Notes: a model not told the origin generated them from the sequence alone. A DNA stretch of 43,745 nt from Sergeia podlipaevii (GCA_030849805.1 JASANZ010002084.1:1-43745), one strand, 5' to 3'. Counted from the stretch's first letter, positions 1 through 10,322 are shown. A program made the numbers and translations.

Positions 1-751
1 CATCATTCACAAGGAAGAATCCCACACCAATAGACTTGCTGACACTGGTCCGCTACACCTTTTCAAATAATGTGCATACAGGTGAGCATGTGCGTGGCTT
101 TTTGGGAAAGTAGCAGTTTCACCAAGAGAGACTTCTAAAACTCGAGTTTGTATCATAACAATAACAAGCGGGCATTTGTTTACATGTAAGGGAACACCAA
201 ATAGACATGAAAAGATGATATAGGTATATAATCCCTCTTCTATATAATAAGTTCAACAACAACAACAACAGGAAATAATTAACAGAAACTGAAGGTAGAA
301 AGAAAAAAAAGGGCAAAAGTAACAACACCAACAATAGAGTCGCGGCTCTCCCCTTCCCTGCAAACATTGCCAAAATAAAAAAGGGGGGGAGGGGGATAAC
401 GCGACCTCATCACCACCACATACATTGTGTTGGATATAGGTATGCATGTATAGTAATGAAATTAACCAACCTGTATATACATCTAGTGCATATAGTCCCC
501 AACGGCGTTCGTAATAAGCACACCTTCAAAGGAGAAAAAAAAAAAGAACGCGCATGCAAAGACAACGATACGCCCTTTTTCATTTCCTTTGCTTCCCATC
601 GTGCGAGCATCTCCACTTCCGGTGTATTCAGAAAAATGCGAAAAAAAGAAGATGTGAGCACCAAAAGGAAACAAAAGTGCTGCGCCCTTTCTTCCTTTGT
701 CTTTCTATTCATCTCTTATCTTACAACTCTCTCTCCCCCCCCCTCTTACCT
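1..751. other. Non-coding 3' flank of the calpain-like gene
   Basis: No convincing gene. Short open frames exist on both strands but consist of homopolymer-driven residue runs (Phe, Leu, Lys) with no recognisable domain. The stretch holds A-rich and C/T-rich tracts and is best read as the 3' untranslated region of the minus-strand gene ending at 752, plus intergenic sequence. No tRNA-like box pattern was noticed by eye. Confidence 0.6.
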
Positions 752-3700
752 CTAGACGTAATGCAGACGTGGCTTCTCTACATTATAAACGTCAACCGGC
801 TGATCGGCGTAGACGAACAGTTTAAAGTCTCCATTCTTCTCAGGAATTGTAGTGCATGGCACCAAGAGATAAGGTCGTTCCTCGCAGGGCTCGAGAACAG
901 TCTCGAGCAGCACTTCCGCGTTACGGGTTGGGCCTACGCTCATGATAGGCGTCAACGCATCGTCATACTTGACCAGATCAAGCTCGATAGACATCCGACT
1001 CTCTGGATTAGTAATAGGAGGGGGAAGAAGCATCTTTTTGTTACCAAAGCGCTTGGCTATGGGTTTCTCAGGGCCGCGAGGGTACTGGATAAGCAACAGC
1101 ACAACATTCGTGCGCCGAATCGCTGACAAGCCAATAAATGGATTGTTGATCCAGCTAGCAAACTCCGTGCGGCTGCCGCCAGCGGTCTGCCCTAGTTCCC
1201 AGCTGCTCTCTTCTAGCGCCACGCACTTCCACTCAGAGACAGGGGCGACCTGCAGCGCTGGAGCAGAGTAGAACGAAACCTCGATGTCTACCTCCTTGTA
1301 CGGCATTGTGGTATACACCACCAAGATGAGTGGTTCATCATTGCCGACCATGTTGAGATCGATATCCAGCTCCGCTCTACCGACTGCATCCTCAGTAACC
1401 GCCACTACTTCCTCAGGGCTGTACATCAGCTTGCGGCGGCAGCCCCGCTCGTACTTCATGTCGGCGCGCAGCAGCATCATGCCAATTTCGTTGCGCTCGT
1501 CCTTTCTATTGCAGTTGGCAGCCGAGATGAGCACGCGACCCTCACGCTCTACAGGGAAATCCATCACCAACTGCGGGTTACACCGCCATGAGGGAAACCG
1601 GGGGCACCCGCCGGTGCTGCCGTCGGCACAACGCAGAGAAAGAGTGCGCACGACGCGGTGCCAATCCAAGCGTGGCTCAATAGGAGTGAATGTCAGCTTG
1701 CGGTTCCCCACAACCTCCACAGTGAACTCTCCAACATCCTCCGTACTAGTGCAATATGGAACTATCACATAGGGCATCCCGCGGCGGCCCTGCATGCCCT
1801 GCAAGGTGACGGAAGCACCGACAGAGTGCTTGGCCTCCGCCGGGACGTCGAGTACGACGCTGCTTGGGTCGAAGTGCAGGAAGCTGCTGCACCTGCGCGT
1901 GGTATGCATAGTAAAGCCAATGCTCTTATCCGCGTGTGGACTGTGGCTGACTAGGAAGACGGAGACCTCCATAGCCTCGCTTGGGAAGAGAAAAAACTGT
2001 TGGTTGTTCCGCCAGGTGGCGCAGCTAGGAGGTCCACCAGCAGTCACGCCACGCCACACACCCGACTGTCGCTCCGTTGTGACGTGGCTAACTGGAGAAA
2101 GCGCTAGTTGCACTCCAGCAGGAGAGCGAGCGGTAATATAGTACTGCACGTTAGGGTCGGCATCGTGCTCTTTGATTGGCATCACAGTTAGACGCTCGCG
2201 GCTTATGTTTCGCGGGTTGAAGAACGCGCTGCAGTACAGATCGCGGCTACGGGCGGGCTTCACAAGTCCAACGACCTCCTCGTCTTTGACCGTCAGCAAG
2301 CGCCTCTGATTGTCATCCGTTGCAATCACAGCAAATCCAATGGCGTTGCGGTACTTGGCGACGGCGTGCTTGTCCCTTGTGATTGACTTACGTGCATCGC
2401 GCTGGTGGAGGCCGATGATAACCTCAACAGGGTCGTCCTCGATCGGTAAGTCCCACACTTCAAGGGCAAACTGCGGGTGAGGAAGGGTATCTTCGGCATC
2501 GGCGCAGTCCAGCCGGGGGACTGAGAAGTCCCCAGTGATGCGGGAGGCGTACTGTGGCTCCTCCGTTGCAAGCATGTCTGTAAAGTAGTATACAACTTCG
2601 TCGAAGCTCATCCATATCACGTCCTGCGAGTGGTCATAGTTCAGCACACTAAGAAGCGTATCGGTCCAGTTGCTGCTATGCGGAGCCCACCGGCCCTTCC
2701 ACGTGCTGTCCGCGGAGTCACTCCAGTTGCGCAGTTTTACCAGCCTCTGCTGCTCCACAAAGCGAGCGTCCATGATGCCGTATAAGTGATCCGGCAAAAT
2801 CCCAGTGGGCTTGCGCTCACTCGCTACATTCGGCAAGTTTCGCAGCACCAGCGATAGCAGCGTAGTGCGCTTCGTCGCCTCCTTCATCTTGCGCCACAGT
2901 GCGTCCTTCTGCAGCGGTGTCAGCTCCACGCCCTCCGCACCACGGATGGTGTGTACCGTACAGAACGCACCCGACACATCCATCATTCCACGTGCAAATA
3001 CGTCAAGAAGAGTCAGTTCCGGCACCACTTTTGGCTCAAGTGCCTCGTAACATCTATGCAGTTTGGCGTACGCCTTTTCAATGAGAGGAAAGAAAAAATC
3101 AGTGGGACCCACGGCATGCCCCATACACAGCGCGCAGGCGTTGTCCACGGGCAAGTAGTCATCCACCGTCACGCCGACCCAGCGATCTGACACCCAGAAA
3201 CGGAACTGAGCAAAGCCAGCCTCGCGGTCATAGCCTAGAAAGATGCGGCGCAGCCAGGACGGCTTGGCCGATAGCGCGTGCACAATGGAGGCAAACCACT
3301 GTCGTTTGCCATAAGGAAACGGAGGGCTTATGACTGGGTACCCCGCATCCTCGTCTGCCTTGGGCACGTCAAGACACTGCACAGGCTGCTCACACACAAT
3401 TTCCGTCACTCGCCTCCACGCGTACTCCTTAGGAAAGCTTAGTGGCGGCTTGGCGTCGGGGGCGAGAAAGAGCGACGAGGGACCCCTCGGAAAGTCTCGA
3501 TCTGAGAAAGGCACCCCAGTAGAGAGGCACTTGCTCAAGATAGTATCCCGCGTAATCGCCAGCTCAAGCATATCCGGCGAGGCGTCAGCGGCCGCGCCAA
3601 GCGAGGCATCAGCGTCATCAGCGGCGGAAGTCGTGCGCCTGCGGTTCTCTTCCGCGTATGTGTGCAGCTGGTGCTGGCGCTCCCGCAGCGAGAGGGTGTC

Positions 3701-5608
3701 GACCCCGGCAATAACAAAGTGGTCCTCGCAGAAGAGGTGAAGCTGATACTCTCCAAGCTGTCCAGCATGGCGGGTGGTGGGGACAAGATAAAACTCGCCA
3801 GAAGTGTCAACAAGGGTCATGCTAGACTCCACGTAAGAAAACTTGGAGGTGCGGCGCGTCGCATACTTGGGCGGTTGCGCATCCACCGCCGTAAGGCACA
3901 CCTCCATTGCGCCGGCTTTGTGTCTTCGCAGAAAAGCCTGTTGCTCGCTAAGCGCGCGCAACTCCTTAGGATCCATATCCTCATCCTCCTCCTCTGTCAT
4001 TTCCTTCTCCGCCTCAGCAGACTTATCGGCAGCATCGACAGCAACCAGCGCGCCGCTAGCTCCAACTACTTCGACACACGCTGTCATGGGCTTCGCGCCG
4101 TCCATAAGAACAGCCACCGCTGGATTGCTCTTCCAAGAAAGATACGCCTCCCGGCTGCCACCGCAGCAGTGCTCATCCCACGTGCCTCGCAGCGTGCGGT
4201 AGTACCAACCATGTGGAAAGTGAGAAGTGCCCACCTCTACTGGGAGTGTGCTGAACACTACGAGGCGGTAGCTGCCCAGCTGCCCCGCTGCCTTGGTGCT
4301 GGGGACCACAAAGAAGTCCAAGTTAGACACACGCACAGAGAGCTTTAGAAAATGGCACGTTGTGCGCTCGTGAGCGGCGCGGACGCGGAACTGCTTAGCG
4401 CCAGACACCACCATCGGCGGCTTCTCCTTTCCATACGCATCGTGCTCCACCACATCAAGGCCAATCTCCTTTTCATCATTGTGGTCAGAGTCAGCATCTT
4501 TATACATGAGTAGACACACAGTACCCTGCGACGACTCCGGGAAGCAGTCGCTATGCTGGTAACAGATGCGGTACATATCGTTGAGGCGCCACGTGTGCAG
4601 CGCAGGACTGCCGCCTGCGTTTGCGCCAGTCCACTCTCCATCAAGTGGGATCGTGTACCAGTCGTAGCGAGCATCCAACAGGTCCAGGCGCACCCAGCCT
4701 GGATCGAGCGTAGGTGCATCCGGCACTAGGGAGGCGCTGAGTGTATAGCGCATGCTTCTGCCTGGGTGAAACGTAAAGGGCATCACCACGTAGTGGCCTG
4801 TCTCACCAAGAGAGACGTCAAGCGTGCATTGGACCGAGTCCACGTTGCTCTCCGCTACAACAGTTCTCTTGTCTATAGAGATAACGCGCCGAATGCCATC
4901 GAAGCGCAACACAACAAAACCGCCCTGACGCGCCTCGATGCCGTCCGCAATGTCCATTCCAATGCGCACGGTGGAGGTGCGAGAGATCGTGATGCGGTAC
5001 TGTGGGTTTTGCCACCATGAGGCAAAGTGCAAGTAGCCTCCCGAGTTTTCCTTTGGCAGCTCACCGCTCACCTTCGTCTGAGGTTCCTTGCTGCGACGAT
5101 TGGCAGCGCGGATTGCGTCCAACGCGTCCGCCTCTGCGGCTAGTTTGGCTTGTATATCGCGATTGCGATACAGTCGCTCCTCCACGAGTGCGAGTGAGCT
5201 AGCAAGAAAATCATTTCCATCGAGCTCCAACTGAGTTATGCTGTGATTGACGTCCAGCAGCTCCAAAATATGGCATATGCTGCCGTCATGCAGGCAGTTG
5301 TCTCGTAATGCTACTCGTGCAATGCTAGGATGCAGAGCCAAGCAGTACACAAGGTGATCCAGCTGCTCATGCTCAAGTAAATTGTTACTCACATCCAGAG
5401 AAACCACCGTCTTGACATTCTTCACAAGATCCAGGACGGGAATAATACCTTTCTTGCCAAGGTAGTTGTTCGAGACATCTATGTCGTGCAGCACGTTCGT
5501 GCACTGCTGCCGCGCGTACTCCTCCTGCAGGAAGGTAGTAAACATACTATTTGGTATGCACCCGCTCCTGCGGCAGTAGTAGTCGTACAAGTCATTGAGA
5601 GTTGTCAT
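752..5608 (-). CDS. Calpain-like protein (family C2), catalytically dead, with LRR N-terminus
   Basis: This 1618-residue protein has a leucine-rich-repeat start (about residues 40-150, motifs such as LDVSNNLL). Three beta-sandwich modules follow (starting near 190, 332 and 483), then a calpain protease core (about 700-1010), then three more modules. Each module opens with a GG...SW..N-type signature like calpain domain III. In the core, the active-site Cys position of the GDCWF motif reads KRQWF, so Q770 replaces Cys. The His (H941, in DHLYG) and Asn (N961, in LRNW) are kept. Kinetoplastids are known to carry many calpain-like proteins with altered triads, often linked to the cytoskeleton or membrane; a structural or scaffolding role here is inference. 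An acidic linker (about 530-550) separates the third module from the next segment. It is the last gene of the leftward unit visible here. Confidence 0.93.
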   Translation of the reverse strand: MTTLNDLYDYYCRRSGCIPNSMFTTFLQEEYARQQCTNVLHDIDVSNNYLGKKGIIPVLDLVKNVKTVVSLDVSNNLLEHEQLDHLVYCLALHPSIARVALRDNCLHDGSICHILELLDVNHSITQLELDGNDFLASSLALVEERLYRNRDIQAKLAAEADALDAIRAANRRSKEPQTKVSGELPKENSGGYLHFASWWQNPQYRITISRTSTVRIGMDIADGIEARQGGFVVLRFDGIRRVISIDKRTVVAESNVDSVQCTLDVSLGETGHYVVMPFTFHPGRSMRYTLSASLVPDAPTLDPGWVRLDLLDARYDWYTIPLDGEWTGANAGGSPALHTWRLNDMYRICYQHSDCFPESSQGTVCLLMYKDADSDHNDEKEIGLDVVEHDAYGKEKPPMVVSGAKQFRVRAAHERTTCHFLKLSVRVSNLDFFVVPSTKAAGQLGSYRLVVFSTLPVEVGTSHFPHGWYYRTLRGTWDEHCCGGSREAYLSWKSNPAVAVLMDGAKPMTACVEVVGASGALVAVDAADKSAEAEKEMTEEEDEDMDPKELRALSEQQAFLRRHKAGAMEVCLTAVDAQPPKYATRRTSKFSYVESSMTLVDTSGEFYLVPTTRHAGQLGEYQLHLFCEDHFVIAGVDTLSLRERQHQLHTYAEENRRRTTSAADDADASLGAAADASPDMLELAITRDTILSKCLSTGVPFSDRDFPRGPSSLFLAPDAKPPLSFPKEYAWRRVTEIVCEQPVQCLDVPKADEDAGYPVISPPFPYGKRQWFASIVHALSAKPSWLRRIFLGYDREAGFAQFRFWVSDRWVGVTVDDYLPVDNACALCMGHAVGPTDFFFPLIEKAYAKLHRCYEALEPKVVPELTLLDVFARGMMDVSGAFCTVHTIRGAEGVELTPLQKDALWRKMKEATKRTTLLSLVLRNLPNVASERKPTGILPDHLYGIMDARFVEQQRLVKLRNWSDSADSTWKGRWAPHSSNWTDTLLSVLNYDHSQDVIWMSFDEVVYYFTDMLATEEPQYASRITGDFSVPRLDCADAEDTLPHPQFALEVWDLPIEDDPVEVIIGLHQRDARKSITRDKHAVAKYRNAIGFAVIATDDNQRRLLTVKDEEVVGLVKPARSRDLYCSAFFNPRNISRERLTVMPIKEHDADPNVQYYITARSPAGVQLALSPVSHVTTERQSGVWRGVTAGGPPSCATWRNNQQFFLFPSEAMEVSVFLVSHSPHADKSIGFTMHTTRRCSSFLHFDPSSVVLDVPAEAKHSVGASVTLQGMQGRRGMPYVIVPYCTSTEDVGEFTVEVVGNRKLTFTPIEPRLDWHRVVRTLSLRCADGSTGGCPRFPSWRCNPQLVMDFPVEREGRVLISAANCNRKDERNEIGMMLLRADMKYERGCRRKLMYSPEEVVAVTEDAVGRAELDIDLNMVGNDEPLILVVYTTMPYKEVDIEVSFYSAPALQVAPVSEWKCVALEESSWELGQTAGGSRTEFASWINNPFIGLSAIRRTNVVLLLIQYPRGPEKPIAKRFGNKKMLLPPPITNPESRMSIELDLVKYDDALTPIMSVGPTRNAEVLLETVLEPCEERPYLLVPCTTIPEKNGDFKLFVYADQPVDVYNVEKPRLHYV

Positions 5609-6032
5609 TTTCTAAGCAGCGACTCCACAATGAAATTGCAAACACACACACACAAACCAACAGAATATATATGTATGTATATATAAGTGAGACAGTGCGG
5701 CCAGAACCAACCTCAGACACTAGTCTAGAAATATATATGTACTGACTCAAGCATTTTTTAAAAAGAAAAGATAGAAGTGAAAAGAAAACGTGTTGTAGAA
5801 AAAACAAGAATGATGAAATTAGGTGCCACTTGGCATTAACACAGGAAAAACAGATTGGTGCTTTTCTTCAACAAATATATAGGCGCTCACTGAAGTAACC
5901 GATATCGAGCGACTGGTAGCAAGAAGTCAATCTAAGCTGAGACTTACAGACGTTTTCCGTGTTAGCTGCGCATAAAGACGCATTGTGATTGTGTGACACT
6001 ACGAGATATAGAGAAGAGATACACAGCTGCTC
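5609..6032. other. Intergenic spacer
   Basis: No gene seen. On the minus strand this holds the 5' leader of the calpain-like gene and the 3' untranslated region of the membrane-protein gene to its right. It includes an AC-rich run near 5642-5656, TA-rich stretches near 5665-5685 and purine-rich plus-strand tracts (pyrimidine tracts on the transcribed strand) near 5760-5810. Confidence 0.5.
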
Positions 6033-6617
6033 TCATGAGATAGCATTAACTGCAGCTCCAGCTGCCGCCCTCGACCCCCTTTCAGCCTTCCTCTTTTCGT
6101 GTTGGTCCTTGTACATATCGCTAAAATCAGACCAATAGAACACAGGGGCGTTGTCCCCATACACCATCATACGCCGGTAATGATGCAAGCCACCAAAGGA
6201 GAGATACATCACGCCCAGCAGCGGGTAGTACCACGATACTTTCCTCAGCGTCAGCATGGCAAGCCCGAGGCTAAGACTCAGTGTGTACCCAAACAGGTGG
6301 CCGCCAAGAGGCACCGGTGAGGTGCAGATAGAACTCGCAACAGCAAAGTAACCACCGCTGATAAAGCAAAACGGAATCGTCAGCATAGCAGGAGCGCGGA
6401 TGCCGTTGTATGCCATCGTCATGTACTTTGGAGACATGAACTCTTCAGGAAACCGCTGCGTAAGAAACATAAGCACCATATTGCCAAGCCCCATGTAGAA
6501 AGATGGCTGTGTAAACACAGTTGTCGTGATAGTGCGCTTATCAATACTAGACTGGAACACCTTGACCTCCTCGCGCTGTGGTCCACGTTCACCTGCGCCT
6601 ATTGACGGAACGGACAT
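6033..6617 (-). CDS. Small multi-pass membrane protein, function unknown
   Basis: This is a 194-residue protein I do not recognise. A polar N-terminus of about 40 residues is followed by three or four hydrophobic segments (roughly 42-54, 75-100, 105-122 and 129-143). A short charged tail follows the GLHHYRRMM loop and includes a WSDFSDMYKDQHEKRKAE stretch. The pattern resembles small accessory subunits of mitochondrial inner-membrane complexes, such as complex I or ATP synthase extras, but that is a guess from size and topology only. The start is the only Met near the N-terminus and lies just downstream of a plus-strand A-rich tract (6633-6647), which is a pyrimidine tract on the coding strand. 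Its wholly open frame and balanced composition support a real gene. Confidence 0.78.
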   Translation of the reverse strand: MSVPSIGAGERGPQREEVKVFQSSIDKRTITTTVFTQPSFYMGLGNMVLMFLTQRFPEEFMSPKYMTMAYNGIRAPAMLTIPFCFISGGYFAVASSICTSPVPLGGHLFGYTLSLSLGLAMLTLRKVSWYYPLLGVMYLSFGGLHHYRRMMVYGDNAPVFYWSDFSDMYKDQHEKRKAERGSRAAAGAAVNAIS

Positions 6618-7715
6618 TGAAAATTCAATAAGCTAAGAAGAAAAAAAAGCGTGCAATACAAACGCAGAGCAGGGTGGTGCAAGGCTACAGCAGGGCAACA
6701 CTTAGATCAGCCACAGCACACATATATATAAAGAGAAAGCAAGAAAGCAAGGGATGTGATGGAAAAGGTGTATCACTCTGTTTATTACAATGCCCATGCC
6801 CGCAGAAGAGTAAAGAAGGGGAAAAAAATCAGGTAACAGGTAACGATATATTTTTTAATAAAAAAAACAAGTGTTCATGTTCCGGCAAAGCTCTTAAGTA
6901 AAGCAAATTACAGTGATTTCTTTATTTTTAGACAAAGTACTTCGGTGATATAGAAGGGGGGGGGGAGAAGGGTGTAGCTGAAAACGAAAATGAAAAAGTG
7001 CACAAACGCTTAACAGTTCGATAACATAACAGAGTAGGATTCCCCATCAAGAAAAAAAAAATGCACACATACGTACACAGGCACACCTTTTCTTCTTTAA
7101 CCATTTGAAAGACAATAAATTTCGGTAGTGAGGAAAAACGAACGTAGAAAAGCTTCAGTCAACTAGGCGACAGTAAAGCACTAAACAATCAACCGTTTAG
7201 CTTGTGCAACATTAACAAACGCCCCCTTGTGTGAGCAGCTGCATGTACATTTATGTGTGTGTGGGCTACCTCCATCCTCCAACCCGGAAGGGAGGAGAGA
7301 GGTGAAGACGGGGGAAGGAGAACAAGATATCTGCTTACACGCGCAGGAAAGTCATCATATTACTACACCAGAATAGAAAGAATATATAAAGTGACAGACA
7401 GCAAGACATACGTTGAAAAAAAAAAAAGCTGGAGGGAAAGCGTTGTAAATACAAATGTAAAATGGCGCCCTGGGCATATAGTAAACAAGGACCCTCAAAC
7501 ACGACGTCATTTTTTTCTTTGACTATGTAGTTTCGTCACAATTATAAAAACCTGAGTTATGCATACCAATATGTAAAGCGGTAGAGGCAGAAAGGGGAAA
7601 AGAAGAGCAAAAATGAAATGGATTGCGCTACCCTGCCTAAACTCTTTGTGATTTTGATACTGCACAAACGCTTGCAGGTGGAAGACCATATAATTTTAAC
7701 ACTGCCTCCGCTGGA
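6618..7715. other. Long intergenic region / 3' untranslated region of the sulfite oxidase gene
   Basis: About 1.1 kb without a supported gene. It contains a run of about ten G at 6956-6965, A-rich blocks near 6848-6866, 7050-7060 and 7416-7428, and short low-complexity open frames on both strands that look random. On the minus strand it is mostly 3' untranslated sequence of the sulfite oxidase gene and the leader of the next gene. It is among the longest gene-free stretches in the minus unit. Confidence 0.5.
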
Positions 7716-9320
7716 TCACTCCTCCACAACCACGTCACGACAACTATACCCATTGTAGAGCAGCCCCCGGAAGTTATACGATGACACGACCGGTTGAATA
7801 GCGTTGTCTTCGTTGATGGCACGGATGCAAGTGCGGTACATTTGATGCCCATCCTCGCTTTGCTGAGGTTCCGCAGTGATATCCTCCAGAGGAGTAGAGG
7901 AAGCTATCTGCCGCCATGCCCATGCCTTACCAGATACTCCCTCCTGTAAGGACGCCGGCCCTGGTGGAAGAGGAAGTATCGTCGCCTCCTTCTCAAATGT
8001 CTCACCGCCGTCAAAGCTCACCTCAACTCGTTGGATAGCACGGCCCCCACCGCAATACGCATAAGCCTTCAGTGCGACGGCGTCCTCGTTTACATCATAC
8101 TTGGCTTCTGTGATCCTGCTCTGCACGGGCATGTAGTACGTGCTCGGATACTTGGGATCCGGTTTGGTCTCCCACGAAGGGTAGTTCTTGTAGTCGTTCT
8201 GCTGCCACACAGACCGCGCCTCGTGCGGTTGCACGGTGACGCGCTGAAGCCACTTACAGTTGCGTACGCCCACTACACCAGGCACTACAGCGCGCAGCGG
8301 GTAACCGTGGTCACGCGGCAGGCACACGCCGTTCATCTTGAACGCTAGCAGAACGTCTGCATCGCGATCCATCGCCATCCTGTACGGGATACTCACGTTA
8401 AAGTGACCGGCCGCATCACTGTCAGCTCCTTCAAATTGAACGTGATAGGACTGTGAAGCCACCGGGGCTTCCTTCTGTTGTGCCTCAATCACATCCCGCA
8501 GCCACACTCCGGTCCACTCTGCGTTTCCCAGGGCACCTCCGTCCCACGCGAGCCCCTTCACCGTACCGCCCTTATCCTTGTACTTCTCAGTCATTTCACT
8601 CCGTCGATTGCCGCCGCACTGGATAGTAACGGTGATGGTGTGCTGAGCAAAGTTTGACTTGAGCTCATCCATAGAAAAGCAGTGCGGCTTTATGCCGTCA
8701 CCATCCACCTGCAAGCAGTACTCATCCCCAATAACAGGCACTGGCATGTGGCCACGTACAAAGAAGAGCTCGTTGGGAGTGATGAACTCTGTAAGAATGC
8801 CTTCAGGACTCTGCGCAGAGTAAGGCTGCGAGCTCAGCACATGCATGCTAGGCGACCGCTTCGGCTCATTGGCCCACATAGCATTGGTGTCAATCACTTT
8901 AGGAACGTAGCCTTTCAAGTTACCAATGCGATGCTGCTCTAAAATCTCGCGCACGGCGTCCTCGTCGTGAATTGTAAATATTTGCCACCACTTATCAATA
9001 CCTGAGCCGGCGGCAAGCATGATGCGCTTTTCACCACCTGGGTGATTCTGAACAAAGGAGGTGATGTCATAGACACCTGCCTTGTAGGTCACCCACACCC
9101 CACACCCATCTTGCAGCGAGCTGTGCTTCGCCACCTCCTCCTCAGTGTATTCTGGAAGACCCTTGCGCACAGCACCAGCCCCTTGATCGATTTCAGCGAA
9201 CATCACTTGCTGTTGTTGCTGTTGCTGTGCAGTATAAGTGCGCGCCTTGTAAGCCAACGCTGCTGCGGCAGAGCCTACCCCAGTAGCCCACACGAGGCGC
9301 CGGAATGAAGGAATTGCCAT
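7716..9320 (-). CDS. SUOX: Sulfite oxidase with N-terminal cytochrome b5 domain
   Basis: This 534-residue protein is predicted to oxidise sulfite to sulfate with a molybdopterin cofactor and pass electrons through a b5 haem to cytochrome c. It starts with a hydrophobic, mildly basic leader (about 1-30) that fits mitochondrial or intermembrane-space targeting, followed by a run of seven Gln. The cytochrome b5 domain spans about 55-140, with axial-ligand candidates H93 (HPGG) and H118. The molybdopterin domain spans about 170-370, with the molybdenum-ligating Cys at C235 in the motif QCGGNRRSEM. A C-terminal dimerisation domain follows and includes VEVSFDGGETF. The domain order and length match animal sulfite oxidase. 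Neighbouring genes are unrelated. Plant and fungal nitrate reductase is the alternative, but the b5 domain there lies after the Mo domain and a flavin domain would be present. Confidence 0.95.
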   Translation of the reverse strand: MAIPSFRRLVWATGVGSAAAALAYKARTYTAQQQQQQQVMFAEIDQGAGAVRKGLPEYTEEEVAKHSSLQDGCGVWVTYKAGVYDITSFVQNHPGGEKRIMLAAGSGIDKWWQIFTIHDEDAVREILEQHRIGNLKGYVPKVIDTNAMWANEPKRSPSMHVLSSQPYSAQSPEGILTEFITPNELFFVRGHMPVPVIGDEYCLQVDGDGIKPHCFSMDELKSNFAQHTITVTIQCGGNRRSEMTEKYKDKGGTVKGLAWDGGALGNAEWTGVWLRDVIEAQQKEAPVASQSYHVQFEGADSDAAGHFNVSIPYRMAMDRDADVLLAFKMNGVCLPRDHGYPLRAVVPGVVGVRNCKWLQRVTVQPHEARSVWQQNDYKNYPSWETKPDPKYPSTYYMPVQSRITEAKYDVNEDAVALKAYAYCGGGRAIQRVEVSFDGGETFEKEATILPLPPGPASLQEGVSGKAWAWRQIASSTPLEDITAEPQQSEDGHQMYRTCIRAINEDNAIQPVVSSYNFRGLLYNGYSCRDVVVEE

Positions 9321-9866
9321 AGCTCTTAATGTGCACGTTGGTGAAATGCTTGGTTACTTAAGAATGTTTGTATGTAGGTGCGGATAGCAAGTAGCTAGTT
9401 GCCCCCGACGCTTTCTCAGTATAGATAAGAGGGAAAGAACCAAGACTACCTCTTCGCCGTTGCTGTTTCCCTATGTCTCTTAGCAAAAGTTTAGAAAAAA
9501 AAAACTCATAAAGATGGTAAGGGGGTGGTCAACAAGGTATAAAATATACGTTACAACATAATAGCATAAGAAGCACTGCAATATCATAGTGGAGCAGCGC
9601 GCACTCATTCAGTTTTCCATCACAGCACACCCATATTTGGCGCACTCAATGTACAGTGAAAAAAAAGGGCTTAAGAAACAACAAACAAAAAGTAGGAACA
9701 CAACAACGTGAAAAGAAAACTATAATATGCACACAGGTCGCGCTACGCCAAATAGCAAAAAAAAAAGGCTACACACCAAGGCTGTGCGCCACCTCTCCAC
9801 AAAAATCCCAACACACACACACACACACACACACACCCAAGCACATGAGAGCCAGTGATAAGAACA
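9321..9866. other. Intergenic spacer with AC microsatellite
   Basis: No gene seen. It holds the 5' leader of the sulfite oxidase gene (right of 9320) and the 3' untranslated region of the next minus-strand gene. Features are A-rich runs near 9495-9505, 9658-9666 and 9758-9768, and a dinucleotide repeat at 9811-9836. Confidence 0.5.
9811..9836. repeat. (AC)n microsatellite
   Basis: About 13 perfect AC units in the spacer just past the 3' end of the small basic protein gene. Dinucleotide repeats of this kind are common in trypanosomatid untranslated regions and are length-variable. Confidence 0.95.
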
Positions 9867-10322
9867 TCAAAACACGCGATACTCAAAGTCCAGCTTCTTC
9901 GGTGGCGCCAGCCGAGCTCCATACTTACGATTGGCTGCACGCTGCCACTCTGGATGGGAGGTGGCATTGCCAATATCTGTGTTGCTAGGCCTCAGGCGCA
10001 ACGGCTGCACAAACTTGTTGGTGTGATCCTTCTGGCGAAGCCGCGACATGTACAACCGCTGGTACTGGGGCTCTATTGGCCTCCAGTAGTACCGCATGTC
10101 CTTCACGTCTATCTGACGCCCAATACGCCGGCGACGCATCTTGCCACCGAGGGCCACCCACACACGTGAAAATGCAGGACCCATTTCCTTAAACCGCATT
10201 TGCCACACCTGCATTCTGTGCTGTGCGTAGTACTCTTGAGGTCTCAGCTGCACACGTCGTGCCTTGCGCGTGATCTCCTCACACCCCGCTTTGGGGAAAC
10301 ACATCCACGTAGCGCGTAGCAT
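9867..10322 (-). CDS. Small basic protein, probably mitochondrial, function unknown
   Basis: With the start at 10322 the product is 151 residues. The open frame extends upstream to 10376, but those codons are a run of Tyr made by an AAT/TTA repeat. An AG that could accept the spliced leader lies inside that extension, at about 10345-10346, so the inner Met (MLRATWMCF) is the better start. The protein is rich in Arg, Tyr and Trp, without membrane segments, and includes stretches such as GGKMRRRRIGRQ and YYWRPIEPQYQRLYMSRLR. Its size, basic charge and short N-terminal leader resemble kinetoplastid mitochondrial ribosome or RNA-binding proteins, but I do not recognise the family, so this remains inference. 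Confidence 0.75.
   Translation of the reverse strand: MLRATWMCFPKAGCEEITRKARRVQLRPQEYYAQHRMQVWQMRFKEMGPAFSRVWVALGGKMRRRRIGRQIDVKDMRYYWRPIEPQYQRLYMSRLRQKDHTNKFVQPLRLRPSNTDIGNATSHPEWQRAANRKYGARLAPPKKLDFEYRVF

Noticed and set aside
119..755. Several short frames at the left edge
   Set aside because: Low-complexity products of A/T and C/T tracts, without domain, splice signal or consistent codon use.
3662..4348. 228-residue plus-strand frame opposite the calpain-like gene, and similar frames within 942-4348
   Set aside because: Antisense shadows of a strongly supported minus-strand gene; their sequences show no recognisable motif.
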